DNA from: Thalassobacillus sp. CUG 92003
Lineage (GTDB): Bacteria > Bacillota > Bacilli > Bacillales > Halobacillaceae
Direction of reading: 5' to 3'
NCBI RefSeq assembly: GCF_013618635.1
Contig: NZ_JABLSJ010000004.1
Location: forward strand, 62,001-126,000
DNA: 64,000 nucleotides
Within the stretch, counting starts at the first letter, position 1. Every line of letters starts with the position of its first letter. Below, piece after piece: positions 41,937 through 51,214 of this stretch. The position numbers and the translations under genes were made by a program. The notes under the pieces were generated by a model. The model saw nothing but the letters and a program-made list of their open reading frames with translations, did no database searches and had not been told where the DNA came from.

Positions 41937-43535
41937 ATGATAGTGGATAATATCACGTTATATCGACCATTTAACAATGATCACCCCCATTCTCGCTATC
42001 ATGTAGAGATTAAGGATGGCCATATTCAAGCCATCAACCGGGGAAGGTATCAGGGCGTAATTAAGGATGTCGTGGACGGGGGAGGGGCGGTGATGGCTCC
42101 GGCCTTTAACGACAGTCATATGCATTTATTGCGTTACGGTCTGCTGCAGAAAGAACTTGATTTAACTGACGTTTCCAGCTGGCAGGAGATGAAAAATGCC
42201 ATAGAGACCTATTATGAGCGCTTGGAAGAGTATGACTGGGTGTTTGGTAAAGGCTTCAATGATGATAATTTCCAGGATATCGACCACCTTTTGACAAAAG
42301 AATATCTTGCTGAAATCAATGTTGATAAATACATGTACTTCATGCATCAGGATGGTCATGAATGTGTAATCAGTTCCAAAGCAGTCGATCTTTTAAAAAA
42401 TGAAAAGGCATTTGAACGGGAACCCGAGGTGTTTAAGGAGAAAAATGAAAAAGGAGAATGGAATGGCCGCTTTAAAGATACTGCCGTTCATTATATTAAA
42501 CATCATTTCTGGGGGCGATCTGTCGCAGATGCGAAAGAAGCGTTGCGGGCAGCCTTGCCGGACCTGAGCGCTCACGGCATTACTTCTGTGCATACGGATG
42601 ATTTGAACTTTATCGGGTCCTACGAAAAATTATGGAGCGCTTATACCGAGCTCGAGTCGGAAGGTGCGCTTCCTATCGATGTTTGTCTCCACCATTATGT
42701 ATTTGATCAGCATGATTTGGAGGCATTCCTGACGCACACCGACAGGCAGACAGGAGAAGGAACCAATCAAGTTAAAGTAGGGGCAATCAAACTATTTTTA
42801 GATGGGACACAACGCCTTCATACGGCGGCAATGCGAAATCCCTATCCAGAAAAGCCAGAGATGGAAGGGACTTTAATTTATTCAACAGATGAAGTCAAAA
42901 GAATGGTGCGGACAGCCTCTGCCCATAACATGCAAGTAGCGATGCATGCTATCGGGGATCGGGCAGTGGAACAAGCGATTAGTGCGTTGGAACAGATGGA
43001 AGCAAACACCTATGGGTTAAGGCATCGGATCATTCATGCCCAGACACTCGCTCCTGATTTAATTCAGCGCATGGCTCGGCTCAAGCCTTATATTGAAACA
43101 CAGCCTTCATTTTTGATCGGGGAATGGCATAAGAAAGCAAATTGGACGCCAACGTCTTTGCTTCCGTATTGTGATCCCTTTAACAGTTTGTTAAGCGAGC
43201 ACATCCCGGTTACGATGAGTTCCGATTTACCCATCGGATCCCTTAACCCGCTGGAGACGGTATTTGTCGCTGTCAACCGAACCGATCTATCCCACCAGCC
43301 TGAGCAAGGGTGGATGCCTCAGGAAAAGATTTCTATCGATGAGGCCTTTCGTGGATTTTTTACCACACCGGCTGAATTGGAGTTCAGAGAGCGTTCAAAG
43401 GGAAAACTTGCTCCCGGTTATCAAGCTGATTTTGTTCTAATGGATCGACATCCCCAGCTTGTCGATCCGGATGAACTGAAAGATGTCCGCGTATTAGCTA
43501 CCTATCATCGCGGTTCATTGACCTATTCAGTGTGA
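41937..43535 (+). CDS. Amidohydrolase family 3 protein
   Basis: A 532-residue metal-dependent amidohydrolase (PF07969, YtcJ-like). Metal-binding His pair HMHLLRYG is at about 60, later His in MHAIGDRAVEQ and RHRIIHAQ, and the terminal Asp in SSDLPIGSLNPL. The C-terminal small domain has KGKLAPGYQADFVLMD. Substrate is unknown for this group. ATG 41937 follows AGAGGAG by about 9 bases; an upstream in-frame ATG at 41913 lacks a ribosome site. Confidence 0.9.
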   Translation: MIVDNITLYRPFNNDHPHSRYHVEIKDGHIQAINRGRYQGVIKDVVDGGGAVMAPAFNDSHMHLLRYGLLQKELDLTDVSSWQEMKNAIETYYERLEEYDWVFGKGFNDDNFQDIDHLLTKEYLAEINVDKYMYFMHQDGHECVISSKAVDLLKNEKAFEREPEVFKEKNEKGEWNGRFKDTAVHYIKHHFWGRSVADAKEALRAALPDLSAHGITSVHTDDLNFIGSYEKLWSAYTELESEGALPIDVCLHHYVFDQHDLEAFLTHTDRQTGEGTNQVKVGAIKLFLDGTQRLHTAAMRNPYPEKPEMEGTLIYSTDEVKRMVRTASAHNMQVAMHAIGDRAVEQAISALEQMEANTYGLRHRIIHAQTLAPDLIQRMARLKPYIETQPSFLIGEWHKKANWTPTSLLPYCDPFNSLLSEHIPVTMSSDLPIGSLNPLETVFVAVNRTDLSHQPEQGWMPQEKISIDEAFRGFFTTPAELEFRERSKGKLAPGYQADFVLMDRHPQLVDPDELKDVRVLATYHRGSLTYSV

Positions 43536-43616
43536 AAATTCTTTCCTAGCCTTGTCATCACTCCGATTATGGTCGATAATAGGAATAAGCCGATAGAAAG
43601 AGGAGAGGTCGATGAG

Positions 43617-44168
43617 ATGGATAAATTAATATTAGTCAGGCATAGTGCTGCAGAAGGGCAACACGAAGATTCCCCTTTATCTAAATCAGGAGTCCGACAA
43701 TCTCAGGCGCTTGCAACATTTTTGGACCATTCGAGCTATAAGATCGATCGCATCATTTCGAGTCCTTTTCTTAGGGCGACGGAAACCATCAAACCGTATG
43801 CTGAAAATAAAGGGATCGAAATTGAGCCCGATGCACGTCTTGAGGAGCGGATCTTAAGCAGGGAACCTCTTGATGATTGGGAGGAAACTTTGGAAGATTC
43901 TTTCTTGGATCCTGAATTTAAAATATGTGGTGGGGAGTCCTCGAATGAGGCTAAACAACGCGTTGCCAGCCTGTTGCAAGAACTTGAAAATGATGCAGAC
44001 CACGACACTACTCTCCTCGTCACGCACGGTAATCTATTGGCGTTGATGCTGCAACTCTTCAATGTTGAGATAGGTTTTAAAGAATGGAAACAGATTTCTA
44101 ATCCCGATGCTTATCTTGTGCAAAAGCAAGGCGGCGACTATATAGCAGAAAGAATTTGGGAAGATTAA
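43617..44168 (+). CDS. Histidine phosphatase family protein with RHS motif
   Basis: A 183-residue phosphoglycerate mutase-like phosphatase. The catalytic His is in LVRHSAAEGQ, where the family's usual RHG is RHS; the second Arg lies in SSPFLRATET and the second His in LVTHGNLLAL. ATG 43617 has AGGAGAGG 8 bases upstream, giving a start MDKLILVRH typical of the family. It is close downstream of the amidohydrolase gene (82 bases). The substrate is unknown. Confidence 0.85.
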   Translation: MDKLILVRHSAAEGQHEDSPLSKSGVRQSQALATFLDHSSYKIDRIISSPFLRATETIKPYAENKGIEIEPDARLEERILSREPLDDWEETLEDSFLDPEFKICGGESSNEAKQRVASLLQELENDADHDTTLLVTHGNLLALMLQLFNVEIGFKEWKQISNPDAYLVQKQGGDYIAERIWED

Positions 44169-44281
44169 ATGAAAAGTTGCTAAAAGCATAAATGCCAAAA
44201 TGGAAGAAACGTGTTTTTCTAATTGGCGGTCACAAGGTAAACTTTATCTTAAAAATATTTGCTTTAAGAAGGAATTGCGAT

Positions 44282-44303
44282 TTATCCTATATAATAAGGA
44301 TAA
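44282..44303. promoter_or_regulatory. Palindrome over a -10-like box upstream of the ferredoxin gene
   Basis: TTATCC-TATATAATAA-GGATAA encloses TATAAT. It could be an operator. A second hairpin GCGTGTCCAT/ATGAACACGC lies at 44312-44338, just before the ribosome site. Confidence 0.35.
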
Positions 44304-44363
44304 ATAGAAAGGCGTGTCCATGTAACGGATGAACACGCTAATTATAAAAAGGAGGAGATTTAA

Positions 44364-44600
44364 TTGGCTTTCGTAATTACATCACCTTGTAAAGACGAAA
44401 AAGCGGCCGAATGCGTAGACGTTTGTCCGGTCGATTGTATTCATGAAGGAAAAGATATGTTCTATATAGATCCATCCATCTGCATTGATTGCGGTGCTTG
44501 TGAAGCAGTTTGCCCTGTGGAAGCGATCTATATTGAAGATGAAGTGCCTGAGGAAGAAGAAAAATACATTGATATCAACCGAAAATTCTTCGAAGAATAG
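44364..44600 (+). CDS. fer: Ferredoxin (two-cluster, 7Fe/8Fe type)
   Basis: A 78-residue electron carrier of the Bacillus/Thermus two-cluster ferredoxin type. The Cys residues lie in CKDEKAAECVDVCPVDC and CIDCGACEAVCP, binding a [3Fe-4S] or [4Fe-4S] cluster and a [4Fe-4S] cluster. The acidic C terminus EVPEEEEKYIDINRKFFEE is usual. The start is TTG at 44364 with GGAGGAG 8 bases upstream. A strong terminator follows, so it is monocistronic. Confidence 0.93.
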   Translation: MAFVITSPCKDEKAAECVDVCPVDCIHEGKDMFYIDPSICIDCGACEAVCPVEAIYIEDEVPEEEEKYIDINRKFFEE

Positions 44601-44607
44601 CCTATTA

Positions 44608-44646
44608 TAAAACTGCGCAATCATTCTAATGATTGCGCAGTTTTTT
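44608..44646 (+). terminator. Terminator after ferredoxin gene
   Basis: AAAACTGCGCAATCATT pairs with AATGATTGCGCAGTTTT with a short loop. Confidence 0.9.
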
Positions 44647-44708
44647 GCATACGATCGCTCATTTTCGGGTAAAGCCCCAAGAGGACGAGTTAATAAAGGA
44701 GGACAAAT

Positions 44709-45452
44709 ATGACGAAATTAGCACATACAACATCCATCATAACGGGGGCAAGCAGTGGTATCGGCGAATCGATTGCGAAACATTTGGCAAATGAAGGCTC
44801 CAATGTGGTGCTTGCTGCCCGGCGCTCCGATCGCTTACAGGAGCTTGCCGATTCGATTGAGTCCGAATATGGCGTTCAATCAAAAGTTGTGGAAACGGAT
44901 GTCACAAAAAAAGAAGATGTCGAACGGTTAGCCAATGACACAAAGGAAACGTTTGGCAGCATTGACATTTTCGTGAACAATGCTGGCGTCATGTTGCTTT
45001 CCTTTTTGAAAAACAATCATGTCGATGAATGGGAGCAAATGGTCGATGTCAATATCAAGGGTGTTCTATACGGTGTCCATGCTTCACTTCCTTCCATGCT
45101 GGAACAAGAAAGCGGCCATATTATCAACGTATCCTCGGTAGCGGGGCATGAAGTCTTCCCATCCAGCACTGTGTACTCTGCTACGAAGTATGCCGTTAAA
45201 GCTTTATCAATGGGAATGGAGAAGGAGCTTTCCCGAACAGGTGTGAGAGTTACCAATGTGTCTCCAGGTGCTGTCAGTACGGAATTGACAGATCATATTA
45301 CGGATGGCGATGTATTGGATATGTTCAAGGAACGTGATATGACGCCATTAAATGCTGAAGATATCGCAAGAGCGGTCACTTATGCCGTGACACAACCTTA
45401 CTATGTAAACGTTAATGAAGTGATTGTCCGTCCCATGCAAAAGAAATCGTAA
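44709..45452 (+). CDS. Short-chain dehydrogenase/reductase
   Basis: A 247-residue classical SDR: TGASSGIGES cofactor loop, NNAGVM, catalytic Ser in NVSSVAGHE, YSATKYAV (Tyr/Lys). The C terminus PYYVNVNEVIVRPMQKKS is like the YdfG/serine 3-dehydrogenase-like clade of SDRs. The substrate is not determined. AGGAGG lies 8 bases before the ATG. Terminated by a long hairpin shared with the convergent acyP. Confidence 0.9.
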   Translation: MTKLAHTTSIITGASSGIGESIAKHLANEGSNVVLAARRSDRLQELADSIESEYGVQSKVVETDVTKKEDVERLANDTKETFGSIDIFVNNAGVMLLSFLKNNHVDEWEQMVDVNIKGVLYGVHASLPSMLEQESGHIINVSSVAGHEVFPSSTVYSATKYAVKALSMGMEKELSRTGVRVTNVSPGAVSTELTDHITDGDVLDMFKERDMTPLNAEDIARAVTYAVTQPYYVNVNEVIVRPMQKKS

Positions 45453-45474
45453 ATGGAATAATGGATGCAATAAC

Positions 45475-45523
45475 AAAGTCTGTGCCGCTGATGATCTCTT
45501 GATTCAGGGCACAGACTTTTTAA
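45475..45523. terminator. Bidirectional terminator
   Basis: AAAGTCTGTGCC pairs perfectly with GGCACAGACTTT between convergent SDR and acyP genes. Confidence 0.85.
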
Positions 45524-45535
45524 TTCTTACTGTTT

Positions 45536-45808
45536 CTAATATTTTACTTCAAATGATTGAAAGCCTTGTTCTTGCTCGCTCTTTTCTACTTTGACATTCT
45601 CTACTTTCGCAAATGTGCTCGGTCCTTTTTTCATGGCCTGAATAAACGATTCGAGATTTTTATCACTGCCTTCAGCTTCTATCTCGACTGAGCCATCTGA
45701 TTGATTACGTACCCACCCTGTAATGTTATACTTACCTGCAATCTGCTGGGCGGTCGCGCGAAATCCGACCCCTTGAACACGTCCTTGGACAATTAAATGG
45801 GCATGCAT
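45536..45808 (-). CDS. acyP: Acylphosphatase
   Basis: A 90-residue enzyme that hydrolyses acyl phosphates. The catalytic Arg is in VQGVGFRATA and Asn in WVRNQSDGSVE. The start is ATG 45808 with GAGGTG upstream; GTG 45811 is an alternative. It is divergent from the P1 peptidase gene, about 105 bases away. Confidence 0.95.
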   Translation of the reverse strand: MHAHLIVQGRVQGVGFRATAQQIAGKYNITGWVRNQSDGSVEIEAEGSDKNLESFIQAMKKGPSTFAKVENVKVEKSEQEQGFQSFEVKY

Positions 45809-45912
45809 CACTAGTGATCACCTCTTTATCAGTTATCTCTCATAGTGACCATTGCCTAAAACCCTATGGGAAAAACATAAAAGCCCGTTTTTATACAGAA
45901 AGGAGTAAGTGT

Positions 45913-46878
45913 ATGCAACACATAACCTTAAATGAACTGCATGACTTTAACGTAGGTCATGCCAGTAATGAACGCGCTGCTACAGGATGTAGTGTCGTCA
46001 TATGTGCTGAAGGCGCAGTAGCCAGTGTGTCGGTAAAAGGAGGGGCCCCTGGAACGAGGGAAACAGATCTGTTACGTTCAGACAATATGGTGGAGCGTGT
46101 CCATGCGGTCTTATTGGCTGGAGGCAGTGCTTTTGGATTGGATGCAGCAGGGGGTGTCATGCGTTATCTAGAGGAGAATGGCATCGGATTTGAAGCGCAG
46201 GGTGTGACGGTGCCAATCGTACCAGGTGCCATTCTTTTTGATTTAGCCATCGGTCAGTCTGATGTGAGACCAGACCACAATATGGGATATCAAGCATGTA
46301 TAGCTCAAAATCTCCAGGCTACGAGAGAAGGAAATATCGGAGCGGGAACAGGAGCGACTGTGGGCAAAGCATTTGGTCATGAATATGCTATGAAATCAGG
46401 CGTGGGTGTATATGCACTTCAAGTCGGCAATCTGAAAATAGGTGCTATTGTCTGCGTAAATAGTTTGGGGGATATCATCGATTTTCAAAACGGTAACATC
46501 ATCGCAGGAGCTTATGATCAGGACAATCAGCATTATTTAGATACGGAGGCGTGTTTGCTTCGTCATGGCTTTCCGACTGAGCAGGGACGGGAAAATACGA
46601 CCATTGGCTGTATCATGTCGAATGCTGATGTCACCAAGTCACAAGCTCACCGGATGGCCGTATCAGGACATGACGGGTTAGCGCGGACTATGCGTCCCGC
46701 CCACACGATGCTTGATGGCGATGCGCTCTTTGCCATGAATAGCCCTAAGGTCGAGGCTGACCCGGTGCTTCTTGATCTATTGTCGGCAAAGGTAGTGGAG
46801 CATGCCGTACTACGGGCAGTACAACAATCCGCCACAGCATACGGTCTTCCAGGTTTGAAATCGAACAATGGCAGTTAA
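45913..46878 (+). CDS. P1/DmpA family (S58) peptidase
   Basis: A 321-residue self-processing N-terminal-nucleophile-type hydrolase (DmpA, L-aminopeptidase/D-esterase family). Visible features are NVGHASNERAATGCSVV near the start, LAGGSAFGLDAAGGVMRYLE, the Gly-rich GNIGAGTGATVGK, and NTTIGCIMSNAD, the likely cleavage and nucleophile region (Thr/Thr). It normally works on small peptides. ATG 45913 has AAAGGAG upstream. The frame upstream to 45814 is leader. Confidence 0.9.
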   Translation: MQHITLNELHDFNVGHASNERAATGCSVVICAEGAVASVSVKGGAPGTRETDLLRSDNMVERVHAVLLAGGSAFGLDAAGGVMRYLEENGIGFEAQGVTVPIVPGAILFDLAIGQSDVRPDHNMGYQACIAQNLQATREGNIGAGTGATVGKAFGHEYAMKSGVGVYALQVGNLKIGAIVCVNSLGDIIDFQNGNIIAGAYDQDNQHYLDTEACLLRHGFPTEQGRENTTIGCIMSNADVTKSQAHRMAVSGHDGLARTMRPAHTMLDGDALFAMNSPKVEADPVLLDLLSAKVVEHAVLRAVQQSATAYGLPGLKSNNGS

Positions 46879-47108
46879 CCATATATGTCTCGTAATCCTG
46901 TACGCAACTTAGATTTATTTGTAACCCTATTTAGTAACACTTCGGCCGCCACAGTTGTCTCACATTCGATTGCGGCTGATAAGGAAAGCTAATATAAACC
47001 TTAGACAGTGCGATTTATAGGGTCTTAGAAATAGAGGTTGTAACGGAGTGTACTTATTCAGTAAAATATATAGCATAAGTTTTTTCATACCGTAAAGGAG
47101 CAACGATC
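46879..47108. other. Intergenic region before dynA
   Basis: No gene or clear repeat was seen. TTGTAA, 18 bases and TAAAAT near 47040-47070 may be the dynA promoter. Confidence 0.35.
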
Positions 47109-50100
47109 ATGAACACAACCGTGACAAAGCCCGGAACAGATGAACAGATCAATCAATTAGAACACGTCTATACGTATTTAGTGAATAGCGATGATTCCAA
47201 ACACGCTGAGAAAGTATTGGATTTAATTGAAAAATTAGATCATCACCAGTATATGATCGGATTTGCCGGCCATTTCTCTGCAGGTAAATCAACTCTGATC
47301 AATGAGGTGTTGAATGTAAATGTTTTACCGTCAAGTCCAATACCGACAAGTGCTAATGTAGTGCGGTTGAGGTCAGGTGAACCGAGGACAGTCGTATATT
47401 ACCACCATCAGTCCCCCCTCCAATTCGACGGGGAATTGGATTTGGATACAGTTAAGCAGTATTGCAAGAATGGGGAGGAAATACGGTCTTTGGATATTTT
47501 CACACAGCTTGATTCACTACCGGACCACATGATGCTGCTGGATACACCCGGTGTGGATTCCACCAATGAAGCAGACCGCGTGATAACGGAGTCTTTTATG
47601 CATGTCATGGATCATTTGTGTTATGTGACCGACTATAACCATGTTCAATCAGACGTTAACCTGGCTTTTTTAAAGCGGCTGGAGCATTTGCAGACCCCTT
47701 ATTCGCTGATCATTAATCAAGTGGACAAGCACGATGAATCAGAGTTAAACTTCTCAAGTTTCGAGGCACGGGTACGTCAGACGTTACAAGCGTGGGACAT
47801 CCGACCCGAACGCATTTATTTCACATCGTTGAAAGATAAGGGATTGGCCATCAATGAGTTATCACAGTTAACAACAGACATCCTGAACAGCTCGCAAAAT
47901 GACAGGGAAGCAGACCGTATTGAAAGACAATTGTCAGCCATTCTGGAAGCCAGTGTAGATGATTATCAGGCTAGACTGGAACCTGAGATCGATCATCACC
48001 AGGATGTGATGGCCAAAGCCCAGCAAACCCTTGATCAATATGACTCGCTCGAGACAACGCAGGGGGAAATCCAAAACCTTCGTCAAGCAGATGAACAGTT
48101 AGCACAGGATATGCAGAAGCGCGCCGCCGGGTTTATAAACAATGCCTATATCATTCCGGGCCAACTTCGAGAAGATGCCGAATCCTATTTACAAGCCATG
48201 CAGCCTGGTTTCAAAAAGGGACGTTTATTTACGCAAAAGAAAACCGAAGAAGAAAGAGAGAGACGCTTGAATCAGTTTCACACCCGACTCCTTTCCTCGA
48301 TTGAAACGAATGTTAAATGGCCATTGCGTGATCGGTTAATCGATGTAATGAACATGTACAGTATTGATGATCCTGTTTTACTTCAGGACATTCAGCTTAT
48401 GGATCTAGAGTATCCTGCTGAAAGATTGAACACGCTTATTGAGTCCGGTGCTTCAGTTACGGGTAAATATGTTTTAATTTATACCGAAAAACTCGCCAAT
48501 GACATCAGACAGTATTTCAAAAGGTATATCCATGATTTGCAAAAGCGTATGACGAACCAGTTGAATGAACAGGTAAAAGATGAATTGCGCGATTATCGTG
48601 CCTTTATTCAAGCTAACGAAGAGAAACAGCAATCAGAAGCGGCTTTAGCGGATATTGAAGCAAATGTTACGCGCTATAGGCAGGAGTTAGAAGCGGCGGC
48701 CGAGCGGAGCAGCTTTGCAGACGAACTCCATCAGGACGTCACGACAAGAATTGCAAACAGGTACGCCACCATACAGGCAGCAGAAGCGGTGCAGGTTAAA
48801 CAAGATGTTAAGGCGAAACCACAAGCCCTTCGGGAAGAACCTAGCCTAAAAGCGAACTCGACGGCTCCATGTAGTGCAGATCGTGTAATGGCGCAAGTGG
48901 ATGAGGTTAGTACGTTCGCTCGTGAACTTCCGGGAACCGAGACCATCATCGAACAATTGATCGCAAAGCGAGAAAGACTTGCTGACCGTTCGTTTACTGT
49001 AGCATTGTTCGGTGCCTTCAGTGCAGGTAAGTCAAGTTTTGCCAATGCGTTGCTCGGTGATCACATATTACCCGTATCACCTAACCCTACGACGGCAGCC
49101 ATTAATAAGATATCACCAGTTGATGAGCAAAACTCCCATGGGTCCGTCCGTGTCGTGATGAAGTCTTCGGACCAGCTAAAAGATGATATCACGTCTATCC
49201 TGCAAAACGTGGTTGCCGCATCCAAGCTTCCAACTGAGTTGACCGAGCTGATCGAATGGCTAAATAATGGTGTTCACGATACACTCAACGACGAAAAGCA
49301 AGCTTCGTTTCTTCATGCTGTTTCAAACGGATACGAACATGTGAAACAAGATATTGGTACGGAAATCACGATTCCGCTAGCACGTTTTGCAGCCTATGTA
49401 TCGAACGAGGAAATCGCTTGTTTTGTGGAAGAAATGGTTGTTTATTATGATTGTGAATGGACGAGACAGGGCATTACATTGGTGGATACACCAGGGGCAG
49501 ACTCTGCCAATGCCCGGCACACTGATGTGGCGTTTGACTATATCAAAGACGCTGATGCCATTTTATTCGTCACGTATTACAATCATCCTTTTTCCAGGGC
49601 TGATCAATCATTCTTGACTCAACTTGGCAGAGTCAAAGATGTCTTCAGTATGGATAAAATGTTCTTTATTTTGAATGCAGCCGATCTTTCTTCATCGGGT
49701 GAGGAACTTAACGAGGTAACGGCCTATCTGACGGACCAATTAGCTGGTTTCCACATCATGAATCCCAGGATATTCCCGGTTTCCAGCAAATCCGCAATTA
49801 ACGGGGCGCGTGCTTCCTCAGGTTTAGCTTCTTTTGAGAAAAACTTCACCTATTTCATTAAGCATGAATTGGCAGAAGTGATCATCGAGTCGATTCATCA
49901 TGACATGCAGCAACTTAATCACTTGCTCACCATGTTGCAAGAATCTGCTTCCTTAAGTGAGCGTGACAAACAATCGAGGCTGGACCATTTTGAATCTGCT
50001 TTGCGTCAAGCTGCAGATGAAATTGACCGAGTCGATTCTGCTGCTTATAAACGCGCACTTGAACAAAAGGTGAAAAAACAGATGTATTATGTCCATGATC

Positions 50101-50738
50101 GTATGATGCTGAACATGCCCAGTTACTTTAAACATCATTTTAATCCAGCCTCTATAAACGGGAAGGGGAAAGAAGCATCCGAGCAGCTGCGACATGCCCT
50201 CGACGGATTTCTTAGCGAACTGAATCATGAGCTGTATCAGGAATGTCAAGCTGTGACATTAAGAGTTGAATCCTATCTCGATCACGTAATCAGCTCGTTA
50301 AAAGAAGAGCTTGAATCAAAACTTAACGATATAGACGAGCATATCTATTTAGTGGAACCCGGATTAAGCTCTGTCCATATTCCTTCTTTTCATATCCTGG
50401 TTGAGCTGTCGAATGCTGATTGGAAGCAAGCAGTGAAATGGTTCAAAGGAACGCATGCTTTTTTTGAAAAAAATGAAAAGGAGAATATGAAAGACCAGTT
50501 GAGTACCCAGGTGGATCCGAAGATGTCTGAAGAGCTCCAGAAAGCGGAAGATGACCTTCAACGTTTATTCATGCAACAATGGGAGAAAATGTGGGAGGAC
50601 CAATTAAAAGGGCAGTGGAAGCGGAACGTAGAAGATACGTTACAAGCGGCCAAAGACAGTGTTGTAAATCCGTATGACATGAATAAGTTAGCCATTGTTC
50701 AACAAAAAATGCAAACGATGCTGGACGAAAAATCATAG
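47109..50738 (+). CDS. dynA: Two-headed bacterial dynamin DynA
   Basis: A 1209-residue membrane-remodelling GTPase made of two fused dynamin-like halves, as in B. subtilis DynA (YpbR), which protects membranes against phage and antibiotics and fuses membranes. Half 1: P-loop GHFSAGKST with Lys60, DTPGVDS, NQVDKHD. Half 2: GAFSAGKSSF (about residue 640), DTPGADSANARH, LNAADL. Each GTPase is followed by long helical stalk regions. GGAG lies 8-10 bases before the ATG. A terminator follows. The length matches the DynA family (about 1190). Confidence 0.95.
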   Translation: MNTTVTKPGTDEQINQLEHVYTYLVNSDDSKHAEKVLDLIEKLDHHQYMIGFAGHFSAGKSTLINEVLNVNVLPSSPIPTSANVVRLRSGEPRTVVYYHHQSPLQFDGELDLDTVKQYCKNGEEIRSLDIFTQLDSLPDHMMLLDTPGVDSTNEADRVITESFMHVMDHLCYVTDYNHVQSDVNLAFLKRLEHLQTPYSLIINQVDKHDESELNFSSFEARVRQTLQAWDIRPERIYFTSLKDKGLAINELSQLTTDILNSSQNDREADRIERQLSAILEASVDDYQARLEPEIDHHQDVMAKAQQTLDQYDSLETTQGEIQNLRQADEQLAQDMQKRAAGFINNAYIIPGQLREDAESYLQAMQPGFKKGRLFTQKKTEEERERRLNQFHTRLLSSIETNVKWPLRDRLIDVMNMYSIDDPVLLQDIQLMDLEYPAERLNTLIESGASVTGKYVLIYTEKLANDIRQYFKRYIHDLQKRMTNQLNEQVKDELRDYRAFIQANEEKQQSEAALADIEANVTRYRQELEAAAERSSFADELHQDVTTRIANRYATIQAAEAVQVKQDVKAKPQALREEPSLKANSTAPCSADRVMAQVDEVSTFARELPGTETIIEQLIAKRERLADRSFTVALFGAFSAGKSSFANALLGDHILPVSPNPTTAAINKISPVDEQNSHGSVRVVMKSSDQLKDDITSILQNVVAASKLPTELTELIEWLNNGVHDTLNDEKQASFLHAVSNGYEHVKQDIGTEITIPLARFAAYVSNEEIACFVEEMVVYYDCEWTRQGITLVDTPGADSANARHTDVAFDYIKDADAILFVTYYNHPFSRADQSFLTQLGRVKDVFSMDKMFFILNAADLSSSGEELNEVTAYLTDQLAGFHIMNPRIFPVSSKSAINGARASSGLASFEKNFTYFIKHELAEVIIESIHHDMQQLNHLLTMLQESASLSERDKQSRLDHFESALRQAADEIDRVDSAAYKRALEQKVKKQMYYVHDRMMLNMPSYFKHHFNPASINGKGKEASEQLRHALDGFLSELNHELYQECQAVTLRVESYLDHVISSLKEELESKLNDIDEHIYLVEPGLSSVHIPSFHILVELSNADWKQAVKWFKGTHAFFEKNEKENMKDQLSTQVDPKMSEELQKAEDDLQRLFMQQWEKMWEDQLKGQWKRNVEDTLQAAKDSVVNPYDMNKLAIVQQKMQTMLDEKS

Positions 50739-50748
50739 TGATAATCGA

Positions 50749-50790
50749 AAGAACGCTCCGGGCGACTAAAGCTCTGAGCGTTCTTTTTTC
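50749..50790 (+). terminator. Terminator after dynA
   Basis: GAACGCTC pairs with GAGCGTTC, followed by six T. Confidence 0.85.
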
Positions 50791-50938
50791 ACATGCGAGG
50801 TCCTTTTACGGGAGGCAACTTTAAAACAAAAGGTTCTGTTAAACGGTTCCGTTGACTCATCATAAATGCGTTTCTTGTAGCACGGTTACGGGGTTAAGAA
50901 AGTTCGTTTACGTATAAGTGGCAGGGATGGCTTTGAAA

Positions 50939-51063
50939 CAACTCCCTTTCCTGCGGGGATCGGGAAAGATTTCTCTCTCGCTGCGCTCTCTGTGGGGTCT
51001 CGTCGAGCTCCATTTTTCCGCGGTAGTCTCGTCGAGCTCCATTTTTCCGCGGTAGTCTCGTCG
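50939..51063. repeat. GC-rich intergenic element with 29-bp tandem repeat
   Basis: A 29-base unit (GTCTCGTCGAGCTCCATTTT then TCCGCGGTA) occurs twice at 50997-51054 and starts a third time to 51063. The unit lies within a 120-base GC-rich stretch (CTTTCCTGCGGGGATCGGGAAAG inverted pair at 50946-50968). No credible gene covers it. The remaining sequence between 50791 and 50938 shows nothing recognised. Confidence 0.75.
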
Positions 51064-51156
51064 TATGGCGAACCATCTGGTTATTTCTCTTATTATCATT
51101 GGTGATGAACCGCAAGGCGAAGTATGAGGAAGCTGGCCACATGCCGAGCAAAACAT

Positions 51157-51197
51157 AAAAAGGCAGTCCAATTAAAATGCTAATTGGACTGCCTATA
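51157..51197 (-). terminator. Terminator of SurA-like gene
   Basis: On the minus strand GGCAGTCCAATTA pairs with TAATTGGACTGCC, followed by TTTTT. Confidence 0.85.
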
Positions 51198-51214
51198 GAA
51201 TGAAAGGTTGATTA

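Noticed and set aside
50894-51171. Two minus-strand open frames over the GC-rich tandem repeat
   Set aside because: They are driven by the 29-bp duplication, lack a credible start, and match no family I know.
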